Of a stretch of 64,000 nucleotides of DNA, positions 44,457-57,059 are shown in pieces (the first letter of the stretch is position 1; every line of letters begins with the position of its first letter). The translations under genes were made by a program, and so were the position numbers. The notes beneath the pieces were generated by a model. That model did no database searches, had not been told where the DNA came from, and worked only from the letters and a program-made list of their open reading frames with translations. The DNA comes from Ctenosaura bakeri. Its lineage: Eukaryota > Chordata > Lepidosauria > Squamata > Iguanidae. Location: assembly GCA_948474755.1 (NCBI GenBank), contig CAOLHI010000358.1:1-64000 (forward strand), read 5' to 3'.

Positions 44457-46608
44457 CAGGAAAGTAGACAATGCAGTTATTCTATGGTGCAGAGGAATAT
44501 TCTGCATATGCATGTGCTGCATATTCATACGTGCAGAGTAAACAATGCTCTGCATGTGTTCACTGACACTCAGAATGTTTCTAATTAGGAACTCTCCACC
44601 CCTGATTCACTGGCTGATCTGGTCATTTATTTCTGTAAGAGTGTTGCAGTGGATCAGTATACTGCAATTCAAATGAACAAATCATTTCTAATCTGCGCTA
44701 TTTCCAGTCCAAACAAACAGTTCATATTGTTTGAAGAGTGTGTGAGCTAAATATTTGTTGAGATGGATGAGAAGAATAGATCAGTGAAAAAAATTAATTT
44801 AGCTAGTTGCTAGATCCCATGCTTTAGGATTGCCATTTACAACCTGCCAGTTTCAGAATGTATCGCACTGGTCCCAGTTATTTGTAGTCTAACACATTTT
44901 GAAAGTGCTAATATGGGGAATGCACCTTTCAAAGGCCAAAATAGCATTTAGAATGAACCAAAAACAAAATATCCCGCTATAGGACAACAGTGACAACCTA
45001 CATGCCTTTCTTTCAGTCTTCTAATTGCTATCGCTCAGTATCAGCAAAGTTGTTTTTGAACCTATCATCGCAAGCTCATATGTACCTATACATATATTTT
45101 CAGTTTTAAAAATAGAATATACAAAATGGCATGGAGCATCCTAAGTTCTCAGCGGAAGTGCCACAAGATGGTCCGCAGTAATGACCTAGAAAGGCTAACA
45201 TTGGCTGAATTCAGCCTGCACTTTCTTATTAGCCTTTTAGAACTTCTGTCGATGCAGCAGATGACAGTTGTGACAGGATGGCATCCTTGATTGCACAGCT
45301 ATTTGTCTTCCAGGTCTTAAAAGTGATTTCTCAAAGCATCTAAAATGGCTGTCAAATGCTCCTGCCAGTCTGATGTGGATTGGATAGTTGACCTGGACAT
45401 GAAAGAAAACATCTACAGTTTCTCTTTCTCTCTTGACTATAATTCACTTATCTTGACAACACAGCCAACTTTCTATTTTCCTTTCTTCCTGTGTTGGTAT
45501 GACCCATCCCCACCCTCAGTTTTGCCTTGACTACCTGGCCTTTTAATTTTTCCTCATGGTTCTGCTTTTCTTGGAAATGCATGAGTATTAAAAGTGATAT
45601 TCTTCCATCTTGGAGTAAATGCAGCCACCAGTCTGTGTTTGTGTCTATTCTGCTAAAAGTTGGCAGTTTATCTTCTCTGTACAATCAGATATCTCAAGGG
45701 TTTCAGGCTTCAGAAAATGTGACACATTATTTTTAGATTCCTTTGAGTAGAACAGTATGGAAAAGTAAAACAGTTTCATCTTTCAGTTGTCAACAAATAC
45801 TTTATGAATTCTCTTGATATTTCAACATTTTAGCATGCCAGATTTAGAAAATCATTGCCAGTCGTTTGTTATCATTAATAGAAAATATGTGCTAAGTGAA
45901 GGTTGTGTTATCTACATTCTGACTGCACATTTCAGAAATGTCTTCCTGGTTTCACATTTTGCTAACTTATGTAACTGTGTACAGTCCTTGTGACTGGAAA
46001 AGGAAGTTGCGTGTTGACAATTTGGTATGAGCTCCTCTTGCAATGAACTGCCCATGGACTCATTCTTAATTGATTTGTGTGTATGTATGCCCAAAAGCAG
46101 GCTACTGCTAAGCCAATCCTCAGTCTGCACTTGGAGATTTGAGGGCACAACTGAAGCCCCCAAATTGTGAGACCTACTTGCTCTTGTATGGACAGGACTA
46201 GCTTCAGTTTTGAGAAAATCCTCACTGAAGTGTCCTGCCTCCAGTATCACTGGACTCCTGGCCTTGCAGTCATCTTGTGGTAGCTCTTGTGAGCATTCAT
46301 ATTAATTTCTCAGAATGGTCCAGAGAGATAATATATATTGTGGGAAGCTCAGATGGCTGCCACTGTGTCAGCTGTCAGCTAAGCTTGTAGGTGGGTAGAC
46401 CAGGACAGGTTCCAAATGCTTGAGGATTTTGAATATAGCAGTGAGCAAATGGCCTTTTGAGATTATCCATGCTATTTGTGGGCTGTGAAACTGGCAGAAG
46501 GGAATAATTTCCCCAGTTTCTCTAAGGAAAGGGAAAATGTTTTTAAACAGTTTCTCTCGTGTGAAGTTTACCATTAACAATGGTTGTAGCACCCCTTTAT
46601 CTTTCCTC
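44457..46608. other. No recognised feature
   Basis: More than 2 kb with no repeat or gene that I recognise. Overlapping short frames at 45345-46250 lack known domains. Confidence 0.35.
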
Positions 46609-46610
46609 AG

Positions 46611-47004
46611 GTAGTGGCTGCGGTGGTGATGACGGTCATTGCATTGCTACCACATGTGGCAAAACCAGAAACTATAGTGGTAGAGTCGGGCAAGATTTTT
46701 TCATCTTTCGCAATGCCTCCTGCTGAGTCTCATTCTGTGGCACAGCCTAATAGTGGCAAAGTAGTCACAAGAATTGGTAGCAAAAATTTGGTGAAAATTG
46801 TTCAGAAATGCCCTTCTACTTCTGGAAGTTCAAGAAATGGAAAAATGTCAGATTATGTCCCCTACACATTTCCTCCAATGAATATTGGCTCAGTTATTTT
46901 TTCAATGTTTACTATTTTTCTCAGGGTTTCCCATATATTACAGTTTGAGGAATATAATGGTAGATATATTTTACCTCTATTCCAGATGCTTATAGAATTT
47001 GAAG
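46611..47004 (+). other. Open frame after a splice-acceptor-like site
   Basis: A good acceptor-like tract (cccctttatctttcctcag) ends at 46610. The following frame stays open for 194 codons to 47192, the longest open stretch in the window. The last third is a CR1 fragment read by chance. The first ~80 codons (for example KVVTRIGSKNLVKIVQK, then CPSTSGSSRNGKMSD) look moderately coding-like. I recognise no protein family, and no upstream exon can be named. It may be an exon of an unknown transcript, a retro-copy fragment or chance. Confidence 0.2.
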
Positions 47005-47195
47005 ATGTTTATAGAATCATAAAGCTGTGGAACTGGAAGGTCCTAGATGAGCCATTTAGTACACCCTTCTTGCAATGCAAGAATCCATACGTAGAGAGCT
47101 CACTAGTTTCTGAGGTAACCTGTTTCACCGTCACGCTGCTCAGGCTATCAGGAAGTTCTCATAAACTTCATTTTGAATCTCCTTTCTTATAATTT
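47005..47195 (-). mobile_element. Old CR1-type LINE 3' end
   Basis: The sequence tatagaatcataaagctgtg, ggaactggaaggtcctagatg, caatgcaagaatccata and atcaggaagttctcataaac follows the complement of the CR1 3' end, with heavy divergence. Confidence 0.55.
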
Positions 47196-48326
47196 AAACA
47201 AACACAAACACACACACCACCCCCATATGGACACCAATGGCTTCACATACTCATCCCAGGCATTCCCTCTGAAATAACACACAAACTTCATTTCCACATG
47301 ATGTCGCTGACTCACTTCTGTGATGAGATGGGAGCGGTCAGCAGGTTGTGCTTCTCCATGATATCATTGCCTTCCCACTTCCATCCTGTCATGAAATGTC
47401 ACACTCACATGGTATTTAAAAAATGAAAAGCATGCGTTTTATACTTCCCATCACATGGCGCTCCCATACTTACTATTGTGTGGAAGCCATGGCTGTGCAA
47501 CTGCAACATTTCCTGTCCCAGTGCAGCAATGGCAAGTGGCCAGCTGTGCTATGGAAGGAAGGGGTGGGGTTATCCCTCTCTCTTCCACAGGGAGTGAGCA
47601 GATACGGAAGGGAGCATTGCTGATGCACTCCCTTCTGGACCAATTTGCAGAGCAATGACGTGGAAGAGCATTGTCATGTGGAAAGAACCAAAGTGTCTAT
47701 TTGCTAGACTTGATTCTCATTTTGACAGAGTTGCATGGTAGAATCCTTCTTCCACAGAAAGTTATTGTTCTTGCATTACTGGAGTAGTGCCCATCAGAAT
47801 GATAGGCTTTATTTTCAAGTAAATGTGCTCATGATTAAAGCATAAGTGAATAAATGAATAGCTGAGTTTCTGTGTGACATTTGTGTTTATAACTAGCAAA
47901 TCTGTAACTTATGAATTAGGGTTATGCACTGCAAATGTTGTGAATTTTTAAATTATTAACTAAAGTCCTTATAGGAATTTGAACCTGTGTATTTGCCAAA
48001 GGAAATGAAGACAGGGCAATCCCACAATCCCTCTTCGCTCCAGTACCTACCATCTTTGATCTGTATGCATAAGAAGAAGAACCATAATTATCACTATAAA
48101 TGTGGATCAAATGGGTGAAAAGATGATACACAAAATGACCTCTTGCTAAAGATCTGCTTTAGAGATCCAGCTGAGTGTAGGGATAAAAGTACAAAATTCA
48201 GAGTTCAGAGAAGATGAAGTTTACAGCCCTGATATACAAGCTAGATTGGAGGGGGCAATTATGGCCCTTCAGTTTGTTTGTTTATTGCAACAGTTCCTGT
48301 CAGCTTGAACTAGATCCAGCTCTAGG
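47196..48326. other. No recognised feature
   Basis: A short CA-rich run lies at 47199-47220. The rest is unrecognised. Confidence 0.3.

Positions 48327-48385
<59 letters not shown>
48327..48385 (+). repeat. Tetranucleotide microsatellite (CTAT)n
   Basis: About 15 uninterrupted CTAT/ATCT units, the longest pure array in the window. Confidence 0.95.
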
Positions 48386-49094
48386 GGGCAGCAGTCATAT
48401 GCAATCACTGCTGCATTCCACTGGCAAGTATGGGGCAAAAGGAAGGAGAGAAAATGGTTCCACTTCACTTCTGTGCATCAAGGCATATATAGACTCCAAC
48501 ATAATGCTGTATAGATGTCACCACTGATATTGTGTCATCTTCTTTGGCTACTAGTTTGGTCCTCAAACTCTAGAGTGCAGACATTGAAGTCTTAATGTTT
48601 GAGGGATAATCTTCTGTCCCAGGGGCACATAGACTGCCAAAAGCAACAGAACAAAGACCCCACAAGTGGCCATAAGTTCATATTTTTAATGAGTATTTTT
48701 TATGTTGAACAAGGCAAGAGGTAGGTCTGCAGCCTATTTAAAAGGTCAGTTGCCATTCTTGGACACTTCCAGAAGAAACAGTTCACTTTTGCAAAGGGAT
48801 GTTTTGGAGCCTGGAGGGACTCTGTGCTTCAAAAAGGGAACTGTATGGATTCACAGTTTGCTCACCCTTTCCATGAACATTTTGGGACCAGTTTATCTTT
48901 ATTCATATAATGTCTTTATTCATACAATCTTTATCCATATAATCTTGTCTGAGCCTGAGATCAACATTTGTTTGGTATGTGCTGTTATATGTTTTGATGG
49001 TTCCCATAAGAACTTACCTGAAATTTGAGATCTTCAGTGGAGGCCCTGCCAAAATTAGGTTGGTATCAGGGTACACATAACAAAGATTTCTCCG
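48386..49094. other. No recognised feature
   Basis: No repeat or gene recognised. Confidence 0.3.
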
Positions 49095-49370
49095 TAGCAG
49101 TGCAGCAACTATGGAACTCCCTACCCAAAGGAAGTTAGATTGACCCCAACCCTTTTAAGCATCTGGCGGGCAGTCAAAACAATGTTGCTTTGCAGGGCAA
49201 ATGCTCTGACTTTACTGTTTTAAAACTGGATTTTGGGACTGTTTTCAGGAGTTTTTAAAGATTATTTTAATAATTTTTAATTTTTTTAAAATCTATGTAC
49301 TGTTGTAATTATTTTTATTCATTCAACACCTCGGAAGCCCCTGTGGACCAGAAGATGATACATGAATACC
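49095..49370 (+). mobile_element. LINE 3' end (L2/CR1-like)
   Basis: The stretch 49110-49180 reads, with a frameshift, like the W-N-S-L-P ... L ... F ... L-K end of LINE reverse transcriptases (ctatggaactccctacccaa; gcatctggcgggcagtcaaaac). It is followed by a T/A-rich 3' tail and a terminal segment aacacctcggaagcccctg. The copy is short and broken. Confidence 0.4.
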
Positions 49371-51479
49371 TTAAACAAACATACATCAGAGATGTGCTGC
49401 TCTGTGTCTTAACACCATGGCTCATTAGATACAAGCACAATTAGATTCATGTACTTAGAGAGGAGTTTTTTCTGCAATAGTGCCAGGCTTATAGAATACC
49501 TTCTCAGGAAATGTCTGTCTTTGCTTTCCTTTTGGAAGCCAGTTCAAAAGAATCACTTATTTCAGTAGTCTTATTTTGATCTCCAACTGATTGTCAGATC
49601 TGATGTCTGATCTGCAGTCTAATGCTGCTGTTTGTCTTGGGTGCTATTTGTCTTTATATGTTATGATGATGCTTTATGTTTCAATGGTGGTAATGAGTGT
49701 TAATGTTTTATACTTCAACATTTGGCACTCACTAACCACTTTGAATATTTTACAGAGAAAAAAAATGGTGAAGCCAATCTGTTGCAATAAAATAAAATTA
49801 AAAAAGGAATTACAGAGGACACTGCAAGGAAAATCTCAGTCAGACACTCTTCTGGGAGATGAAAAGCAGAAAGTCGATAACACTTGGGCCTTTTTCTCAT
49901 TTTGAGGTGGCAAGCTTGTGTGAGGACTACAATACCTAAATGGCAAAATAGTCTTCCATATAGATGATTCCATTTAGCTAGATGTACATAACACAGGCTG
50001 TTCAAAGAAGATAATCTTTCCCCATAGATACTGTTTTCTACATAACACCTCCTCCACACACACACTTTTCAGTCTGAAACACTTCAGACCACTTTTAGCT
50101 TTACTCTTTTTAGAGTTGATCCATCGTTCATCATGAAAGGGAGCTGTTCCAGGGCATCAGAGCTAAGAAACCAACCCAGAAACCAGATTGTCTGTGTTGC
50201 TCAGTCCCCAAAGGAAGCCTATTTATAGAAGCCTATTTAGGACTGCCCAATAGCTGGTCAGAGTGGGTGGAGCCAATACAGAGCATGAATGTATTAGATT
50301 GTTAGGAGGATATTCCTGGTTTTGATAGCCTATCAGATGAGACAGCTGCAGAGTGAGCCAAAGTTCCTGCTTCTAGCCGTGGTGACTCCTGATACTATTT
50401 CATGGAGAACTAGACATAAGATATTCTACTCTCCATAAAGAGTTTAATGCCATTATGCTTTTTTTACACCTCAGGCTCCAACTGTGGCACAGCAAATTTC
50501 CTTGATAACAGCAGAAGAAAGCAACCTCACCAAATATGGTGGGAAGATTGGTTCCAAGACCTCCATGGATACGAAAAAAATGTGCATGCTCAAGTCAGCC
50601 TTTCAAGGCTTGCAGATAGACTGCAAATGTGAGGGAAGGTTTATAAGTCCCTATTAAAAATGGTGGAGGGCAGTAGTGGAGGCTGCAGCAAACCCAGCCA
50701 GCCACCTGCTTCTGCCTTGTGAAGGAACCCTGATGCCTCGAAGGCAGAAGCGGGTGGCTGGAGGGCTTCCCATCACAGATTCAAATGTCCCGTATTGTGT
50801 ACATTTGAATTTGTGGTGAGTTGAATTCAGAGATCATGAGTCTGTGGATACAGTAGGTCCACTGTACTTCTAATAAAATACAACCTTCTTAGGCTGAGGC
50901 AGAGATTTCCTGTGGCAGCAAGGAACTTAACTTTTGCTTACACAATGCCAGGTAGGTTTTTTTTAGTAACTGATTGTAACATTGTGGATGGAGGTTTCCT
51001 GGCAAGCAGATTTTCTCATTTTCATGCATTAGGGCACTTCAGCAGAAGCTATGAAAATAATTGCTTGTGCTGCAGTTTACCCTAATCCATAGGACCGGAC
51101 AGCCTTAAAGGCATAATGATTCACAAATTCTGAAAATCGCCAACTGTATAGGCATATCCCATTAAGCTCAAGTGACACTCCAAAACAAAATAAGTGTTAC
51201 TGTTCAGATCTGTCAAAATAAAACTTGATGAATTTTAATACAGTTGTTTGTTAAAAACACTGCCACGCATAAACGCAAAGTGAAACTTCAGCAAAGTATG
51301 AGAATGTTAAGATATAAAAGCAGTAAAAAGAAAATTCTTAAAATGCTTGGTAGGTTTAAAAAAGCTGTTTACCTGGTACCAAACATAGGGGTCAGGCAAG
51401 CCTTTTTGTGAAGAACTTTCCATAGCTGAATGTTAACAGTGGAGACCTGCAGCTTTGATAGCAGTGGAGTGGAAAATCC
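49371..51479. other. Mostly unrecognised; small duplication
   Basis: At 50213-50248, gaagcctattta occurs twice in tandem. A segment at 50800-50870 (tgtggatacagtaggtcc) resembles a pogo-type end without a partner. Frames at 49591-50065 on both strands have no domain. Confidence 0.3.
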
Positions 51480-51690
51480 ATTTTGGGTTTGAGTTTGAAC
51501 TTTAAAGGATGAACCTATTTTGAGGATAGGGCTCAGTATCTTGGATCACTTTGTTAAAATTCAGACCAAAACCATGAGAGGATTCAACATGTCACTGACA
51601 TCAGCACCACCAGACTCTACTCAGTGTTACTACTGAGAAGCCTCTGTCATGACTACTCAGCTGGCTATGAGAGGAATGCATGGTGGAGAG
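51480..51690 (+). repeat. Unclassified repeat X, copy 2
   Basis: The landmarks gaacctattttgaggatagg, cagtatcttggatcac and ccaccagactctactcag match the layout of copy 3 (53455-53720). Confidence 0.35.
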
Positions 51691-52232
51691 CATCAAATAA
51701 TAACTCAATGTTCTAGGTAAGTAGATATAGATGAAGACACCTCTTCTGGTAACCTGGTCTCAAGGAATTTAGGAATCAATAATTGTTAAAGCCAATCTTT
51801 TGAAATTGATGTAGAAACTTGGCAGCCAATGCAGGTAGCAAGTACTGATGTAATATGAACACAATTACATAAGCAGATCAGTATCCTCAGGACTTGGCAT
51901 GCACTGATTCCACCCAGCCAAGATGATGCATGGATCCTTTTGGACAGGATATACTATATAAGAGGCATCCATATTCTAGTAAAGTCTAGCTTTAGCAATA
52001 AAATTTCCTGAGCTCTGGGTTGTTTCTGTGTTCAGAAGTTCAGAAGAATGTACTGTTGGTGTGGCTTCCTTTCCCCTTTCACTAGCTCTAGCTTTCCCTT
52101 TCACTAGCTCTGTAGCTTGCCAGAAATGAATAGGTTTTACTTTCTTCCTTGTATAGCTTTTACTTTCTTCCTTCATATAGTTGTGGTTTCAGGACACTAG
52201 TATAGTAAGTCTGTTAAGTCTACAAACATTTA
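51691..52232. other. Mostly unrecognised; small duplications
   Basis: At 52069-52110 ctttcactagctct occurs twice, and at 52135-52175 ttttactttcttcctt occurs twice. Both look like slippage products. Confidence 0.4.
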
Positions 52233-52727
52233 CAGTAGGCCCTCCACATTTGCTAGGGTTAGGGGCATAAGACTCACACAAAAGTGGGGAAAAACACAAA
52301 TATTAAAATGTGTAAGTGTTTCTGTGGGGAGGGGGGGCAAGTCATGCTGGGGAGAACAGGCACCCAGGTCCCAACCAAGTCAGGGAAAGGAGAGGGGAAA
52401 GGCAGGGAGGGCGGGTTTGGCATGTTGGCCCTTTACTTCCCCTCTCTTATTCATCTCCTTCTTTGGGTGTGGTGGGCATGAGGAGAGGGTATATGGTGCT
52501 GAGAAACTTGGCTGTAATCCATTAGATGGCCAGGCAGTTACTTGGTGGGGGAGGAGGAGGAGGACCACAGTTGGGTCTTTAAAGGCTGCGTAGTCTGATT
52601 GGAGCTGCTGTAAGAGAAGGTTCCCCCAGAAAAGAAGCACTTAAGGTTTGGGGGACAGGGATTTGAGAAACTTGCAAAGAGTCAAATCTTTGAAAGTGAA
52701 ACCTACAAATGTGGAAGGTGGACTACA
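52233..52727. mobile_element. Pogo/Tigger-like non-autonomous transposon
   Basis: The left end CAGTAGGCCCTCCACATTTG follows TA. The right end acaaatgtggaaggtggac is its imperfect complement. The 495-bp interior is G-rich (for example 52321-52335 and 52380-52410) and non-coding. The right-hand TA is not preserved. The end sequence resembles mammalian Tigger ends in type, not in detail. Confidence 0.5.
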
Positions 52728-52792
52728 ATCCATTCTTGACTTTGGAGTCAAATAATCTTGATTTTTTTTTAAAAAAAAAAATAAAATCTTAA

Positions 52793-53003
52793 GACTCTTT
52801 CACACTACACAATTATAGCACCATGACTTCACTTTAACTGTCTCTGTTGCTCCTATGGAATTCTGAGGTTTATAATTTGGTGAGGCACTGGAGCCCTTTG
52901 TCTGAGAATCCTAAATAGCTCATTGTAGATTCCAAGATACCATAGAATGAAACCATGGCAGCTAAGGTGGAATCATAGTGCTATAATGATGTATAAGGAA
53001 CCC
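52793..53003. mobile_element. Palindromic MITE, family B
   Basis: The element runs from gactctttcacactacacaa to gtgctataatgatgtataagg. The centre (ttggtgaggcactggagccc) matches the copy at 20575-20775. Confidence 0.65.
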
Positions 53004-53454
53004 AGCTTCCTCTCCCGCACCTTCTTTCAACCCCGGAAAAACAAAGGGCCAGTCCTTAAATGATTTATATGTTGAAACTAGAGTAAGGGCTGGAGTCTAG
53101 GCTGAACTCCAGGAAGCAAAACAGGAACAGTTAAAGTGGAATAATAGTTCTGTAATTGTGTAGCATGAAAGATTCCACTGACTCACTCCTTTGAAGCAGG
53201 GCAATAAAAAATGCAAAACCAGTTGGAAGATTGGTGGGAATGCCTATATTTTTTATCTTTATTACTCTAAAGAATTGGATTGGAATTGGAACTACAGAGA
53301 AAAATCCATTCTGCAATCACTTTCCAAATATGGGAAAGAGAAGTTTAGTTGTGCCGTCATCATTTTCATGTCTTGATTTCTTTTCCTCAGTGCACATGTA
53401 TAAACACAAATACTGATGTTTTTAGATTCTGGAGTAAAAATTGAATTGTACAGT
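53004..53454. other. No recognised feature
   Basis: Fragments such as gttaaagtggaataatagttc at 53130 may belong to another broken MITE; otherwise nothing. Confidence 0.3.
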
Positions 53455-53720
53455 GGAGGTTGGTGGCTTCCATTGTCAGCAGAGCAGTAGGTTTGCTCTG
53501 GGTTTTAGGCTGAATGAGCTATCCAAGGTGCTGAACTTGGTCTGGAGATAAAGGTTCAGTATCTTGAATTATGTACTAAAACTTGAGGGAGATTCACTGC
53601 CCAACTGATAAGAGAGTCACTGGCCTCCACTCCTGCTAAATCTTTCCCCACTCAGGATGATATTAACAAACCATTTAAATTCATTCCTGTGCTGGAGATC
53701 TGATGCCTGCATGGCTGTAA
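53455..53720 (+). repeat. Unclassified repeat X, copy 3
   Basis: The landmarks gtggaggttggtggcttcc, aaggtgctgaacttggtctg, agataaaggttcagtatc and cactggcctccactcctgc occur in order. This is the most complete of the three copies. Confidence 0.4.
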
Positions 53721-55056
53721 GATTCAGTGTAAGTTCCACTGTAATATAGCCACACAGTATATGCTATAAGAACGTGTCATACACAATTAGAATGGATAAA
53801 ACTAATCAAAATCATGAACAGGATGTACAGAGAAAAAGAAATGAGCACATACTTCCTCCAAATCCTCTACTCCGAATCCTCAATCCATCACCACAGTCCC
53901 ACTGACTGCACAGTTTTATAACCTCACACTTGATGGAAAGAATTTATGTGCTGTTGGTTTGAGTGTGAAAGGAAGAGGGGGGAAAAAAATCAAAGGTAGT
54001 CAATCTTGTGTTGACAACTTCATCTTACATGGGGTTTGTACACTGGTAGTGTGTTTTAACCAGATAAAGAGTAACATCAGAGCTTGAAAAAGTTATTTTT
54101 TTTAAGACTGCAGCACTGAGAATTCCTCAGCCAATATGGCCAGCACTGTGGGCACAGTGTTGTTTGTCTTCTCTTTCATTTTGGATACACTGTGCTCATA
54201 AAACAGTGGTTGTAAAAGGCATACACATCCTGGTTTAGTGGTTCCTGGAAGTACTGTTGATATTTATCTGTGACAGCCATCAGCAAATTAGTGAATACAC
54301 CCACATATTACAAGTATGCAAGGTGAGGGTAATTCTACATGTTGTCATCCCCATGGCAATCATAATGTGTGTTCAGCTATCAGTGGCATGAAAAACAGAC
54401 CTCACAAGGCTTCAGTCTTTTGGTTTCAGTAACAAAATGCTATTTTCCTTCTGGTTTATCTGTAAATGTATGAAAACTTTAAAAAGCACAGCTGTTTATA
54501 ATATCTTTTATGTATATTTCCTCATGAATAGTAGTGAAATTATGCACAAGGGACCAGCTTTGTGCATGAACTGAAAGCTGGATGACAAATTGTATACACA
54601 AAGCTGTCTGTACAATCTGGACCAGTACAGATGCTGGTACTATGAGAAATTCTCGTTTGCAGAAGTCAGCTGTTCATAAAGGGGCACTGCTTTTAGTTTT
54701 CCCTCATCTGAACAGGATGTAATCAGCTTTCTAAAGGAGCTTATATAGGGTAATTCAGGCCATTGCCTCATAATTCTTCAGACGTTTTGTCCAGGGTCCA
54801 GCATATGTATTGCCTATATCAATTAATATCAGCTATCCAGCATTTCACACTTGACTTTCCTCAGCCCAATCTGGAGTTGCTTGGGCTTGAACCTGGGTCC
54901 CTTTCAATGTAAAGTTTTCACAGCCCCAACAGGTTTACATCTGTGTCCAGACAGAATCCATATTCTCAAAACTGAAAGAGGTTCCCATTCTGCAAAAAAC
55001 TCTACAAAATCAACAGAAGACCTTCCTAGTATGAACTAGTCAGGTACTTCTCCACT
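53721..55056. other. No recognised feature
   Basis: AT-rich. No repeat or gene recognised. Confidence 0.3.
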
Positions 55057-55058
55057 TA

Positions 55059-55251
55059 GGGCCTTTCTGCATTATATTGTTATAGTGCTATTATTCCACT
55101 TTCAACATCCTGTGGAATTCTGGGGCTTGTAGTTTACTGAGACCAAAGAGCTCTCGGGCTGAGAATTCTAAATGCTTCTCCCTAAACTGCAAACTCCATA
55201 GGCCGCTGAAAGTGGAATAATAACTCTATAATAGTGTAGTGTGGAAAGGCC
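55059..55251. mobile_element. Palindromic MITE, family A
   Basis: The element is 193 bp, from gggcctttctgcattatat to gtgtagtgtggaaaggcc. TTA flanks both ends (55056-55058 and 55252-55254), the fourth exact 3-bp duplication for this family. Confidence 0.75.
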
Positions 55252-55329
55252 TTAAGTTTTTCTTGAAAAAGTTGAGAGAAAAATCCTCAAAAACCATGCA
55301 CCTTTTGCAGTCTATTTGCTGTTCAGGTC

Positions 55330-55530
55330 TTATTCTATGCAAATTTCACATGCAGTGGTTTTTGCACAGAAAATAGCGCTTTCTGAAAGGAAACAGCATT
55401 TTCTGCATGGAAAAAAACTCATGCACAGAAAATGAAGCTTTCTATGCAGTACTTTCTCTGTAGGAAGTAGTATTGATCCATAGAAAACTGCCACCTTCTG
55501 TGCAGAAAATACTGTTTCTTATAAGATCAA
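55330..55530 (+). repeat. Degenerate ~21-bp minisatellite
   Basis: About eight imperfect units share the pattern tttctgtgcagaaaatactg. Many are diverged. The short motif tgcacagaaaat and the period resemble those of the array at 15165-15264. Confidence 0.6.
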
Positions 55531-56052
55531 CTGCAAATTTTGCACAGACTAAGTTCCAGAACTCAGAGATGCTCATCAGTCCAATATTCTTCAATTGGGG
55601 ATTCTCAACATTTAAAACATTTAAAAACACACATTTTTCTATGATTTCTCAAATATTTTTGAGAAATTTATTCTGTTAGCAGGTGTTGGTTGATTAACCC
55701 ATGTAACAACTCCAGCCAAGTACAATGCTCTTTTCCATGAGAAAGTTTGTCATTATTTCCCCCTTACAGCAGAAGCGCACTTGTCTGTAAAAGATAAAAG
55801 ACACCATGGTTGTGTGGTAAGAAAAAAACCCCCAGAGAACAAATGTGAAAGATTAAAAATTTGACTGGTCAACAGTCAAGCATTCCAAAAGACATTCCCT
55901 GGTAGGGGAATGTATGGTTGGGAAGATTCTTGGAGTGCTGAGCTCCTTCTATCTCATTTGACACATTAGATGGAAATGAGCCTGTCCAGGCTATATAGAG
56001 TGTGCCTGGATTCTGGGTTCTTCAGTGAAGGCCATGTACCCACCATCTTCCT
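55531..56052. other. No recognised feature
   Basis: No repeat or gene recognised. Confidence 0.3.
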
Positions 56053-56978
56053 CGTCACATTTTTTTTATAATAATTTTATTAAATTTCACAAATAAAAAA
56101 AAGATTCTTTAACCTGTAGTTTTACATGAATTGTTTCTGATCTTCCACTCTGATCTGGTCTTCATTTCTTGAAATTCACTTCACTTATTACATTTATGTA
56201 TCACAATACAATGTTTATCTCAACTGTTTGAACATGCATTTCCCTCTTCCACACAATCATAATACAGTCATTCTCACTTAACAGTTTCCAGCTGTCACCC
56301 GTTATTGGCCATTCTGCTTTTCTCTAATCATCAAATTCCAATCTATTCTCATTCCTCTACTTGTCTCTTTTAAATCTACTACTATCTTCTCATATATTTT
56401 TTAAGTCCTCCATCACTTATTACCTGAAATCTTACAATTTCTAAAATACATCTGTCAGTGTATATCTGGCAGTCTGAGCTATTATTACTGCAACAGTCAC
56501 TCTTCTTCTTGCCCTGGATTCCATTATATTAAAAGTTTCTTGCTTCCCACTTCTATACTTATGTCCTGTTCAGCCTCCATCAACCCTTTAACAATATCAT
56601 GATGTTTATATTAGTGACAATATATCGATCAAATACATGAGCTTAATTGACATTGCTAAAGTACATATCCACTTGTCTAATTCAGAGCCCTGTGCCTAAA
56701 TCTACCTTCCGTTCCCTCCTCCCATCTGGAACTTTGCTGCCTGGAAATTCATTTCTGAAGATTCTCTGTATTCTCATAGCCGCTTAAATTCCAAGCCGCT
56801 CTGTCCATGGGAGTGAGGATGTTTTACTTGAATGACCTTCCAGCACAGGCTCACCAGTCTCAACAGACCAGACTCAAGAAAAAAAAAAGTAGGAAACAAG
56901 TCTCACACTGCAGGAGCTTAAAAAAAAGAGAGAGAAGCACTGCTTAATAACTGTTACCTCCCCCTAGTCACATTTTTT
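56053..56978 (-). mobile_element. LINE-like insertion, possibly an internally deleted L1
   Basis: The string GTCACATTTTTT lies at both ends (56053-56064 and 56966-56977), a probable target duplication. The left end carries a T-run, so the poly-A tail is on the minus strand. The minus strand ends with aaatttaataaaattatt before the A-run, which fits an L1-type 3' end. The 5' side has a G/C-rich start and pyrimidine runs like an untranslated leader. No reading frame survives. A leader joined directly to a 3' end would mean an internal deletion, but I cannot prove the family. Confidence 0.5.
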
Positions 56979-57059
56979 AAGAACACAGGAGGGTGCTTTC
57001 TCTGTGACTGCTCCTAGTTCTTTGGGAATCTAGTCCTATGGAGGCTAGGGTGGCCCCTT

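Noticed and set aside
48327..48385. CRISPR-like regular repeat
   Set aside because: A pure tetranucleotide array without spacers; the genome is clearly vertebrate.
50800..50870. Second pogo/Tigger-like element
   Set aside because: Only one possible end is visible and no partner end could be matched.
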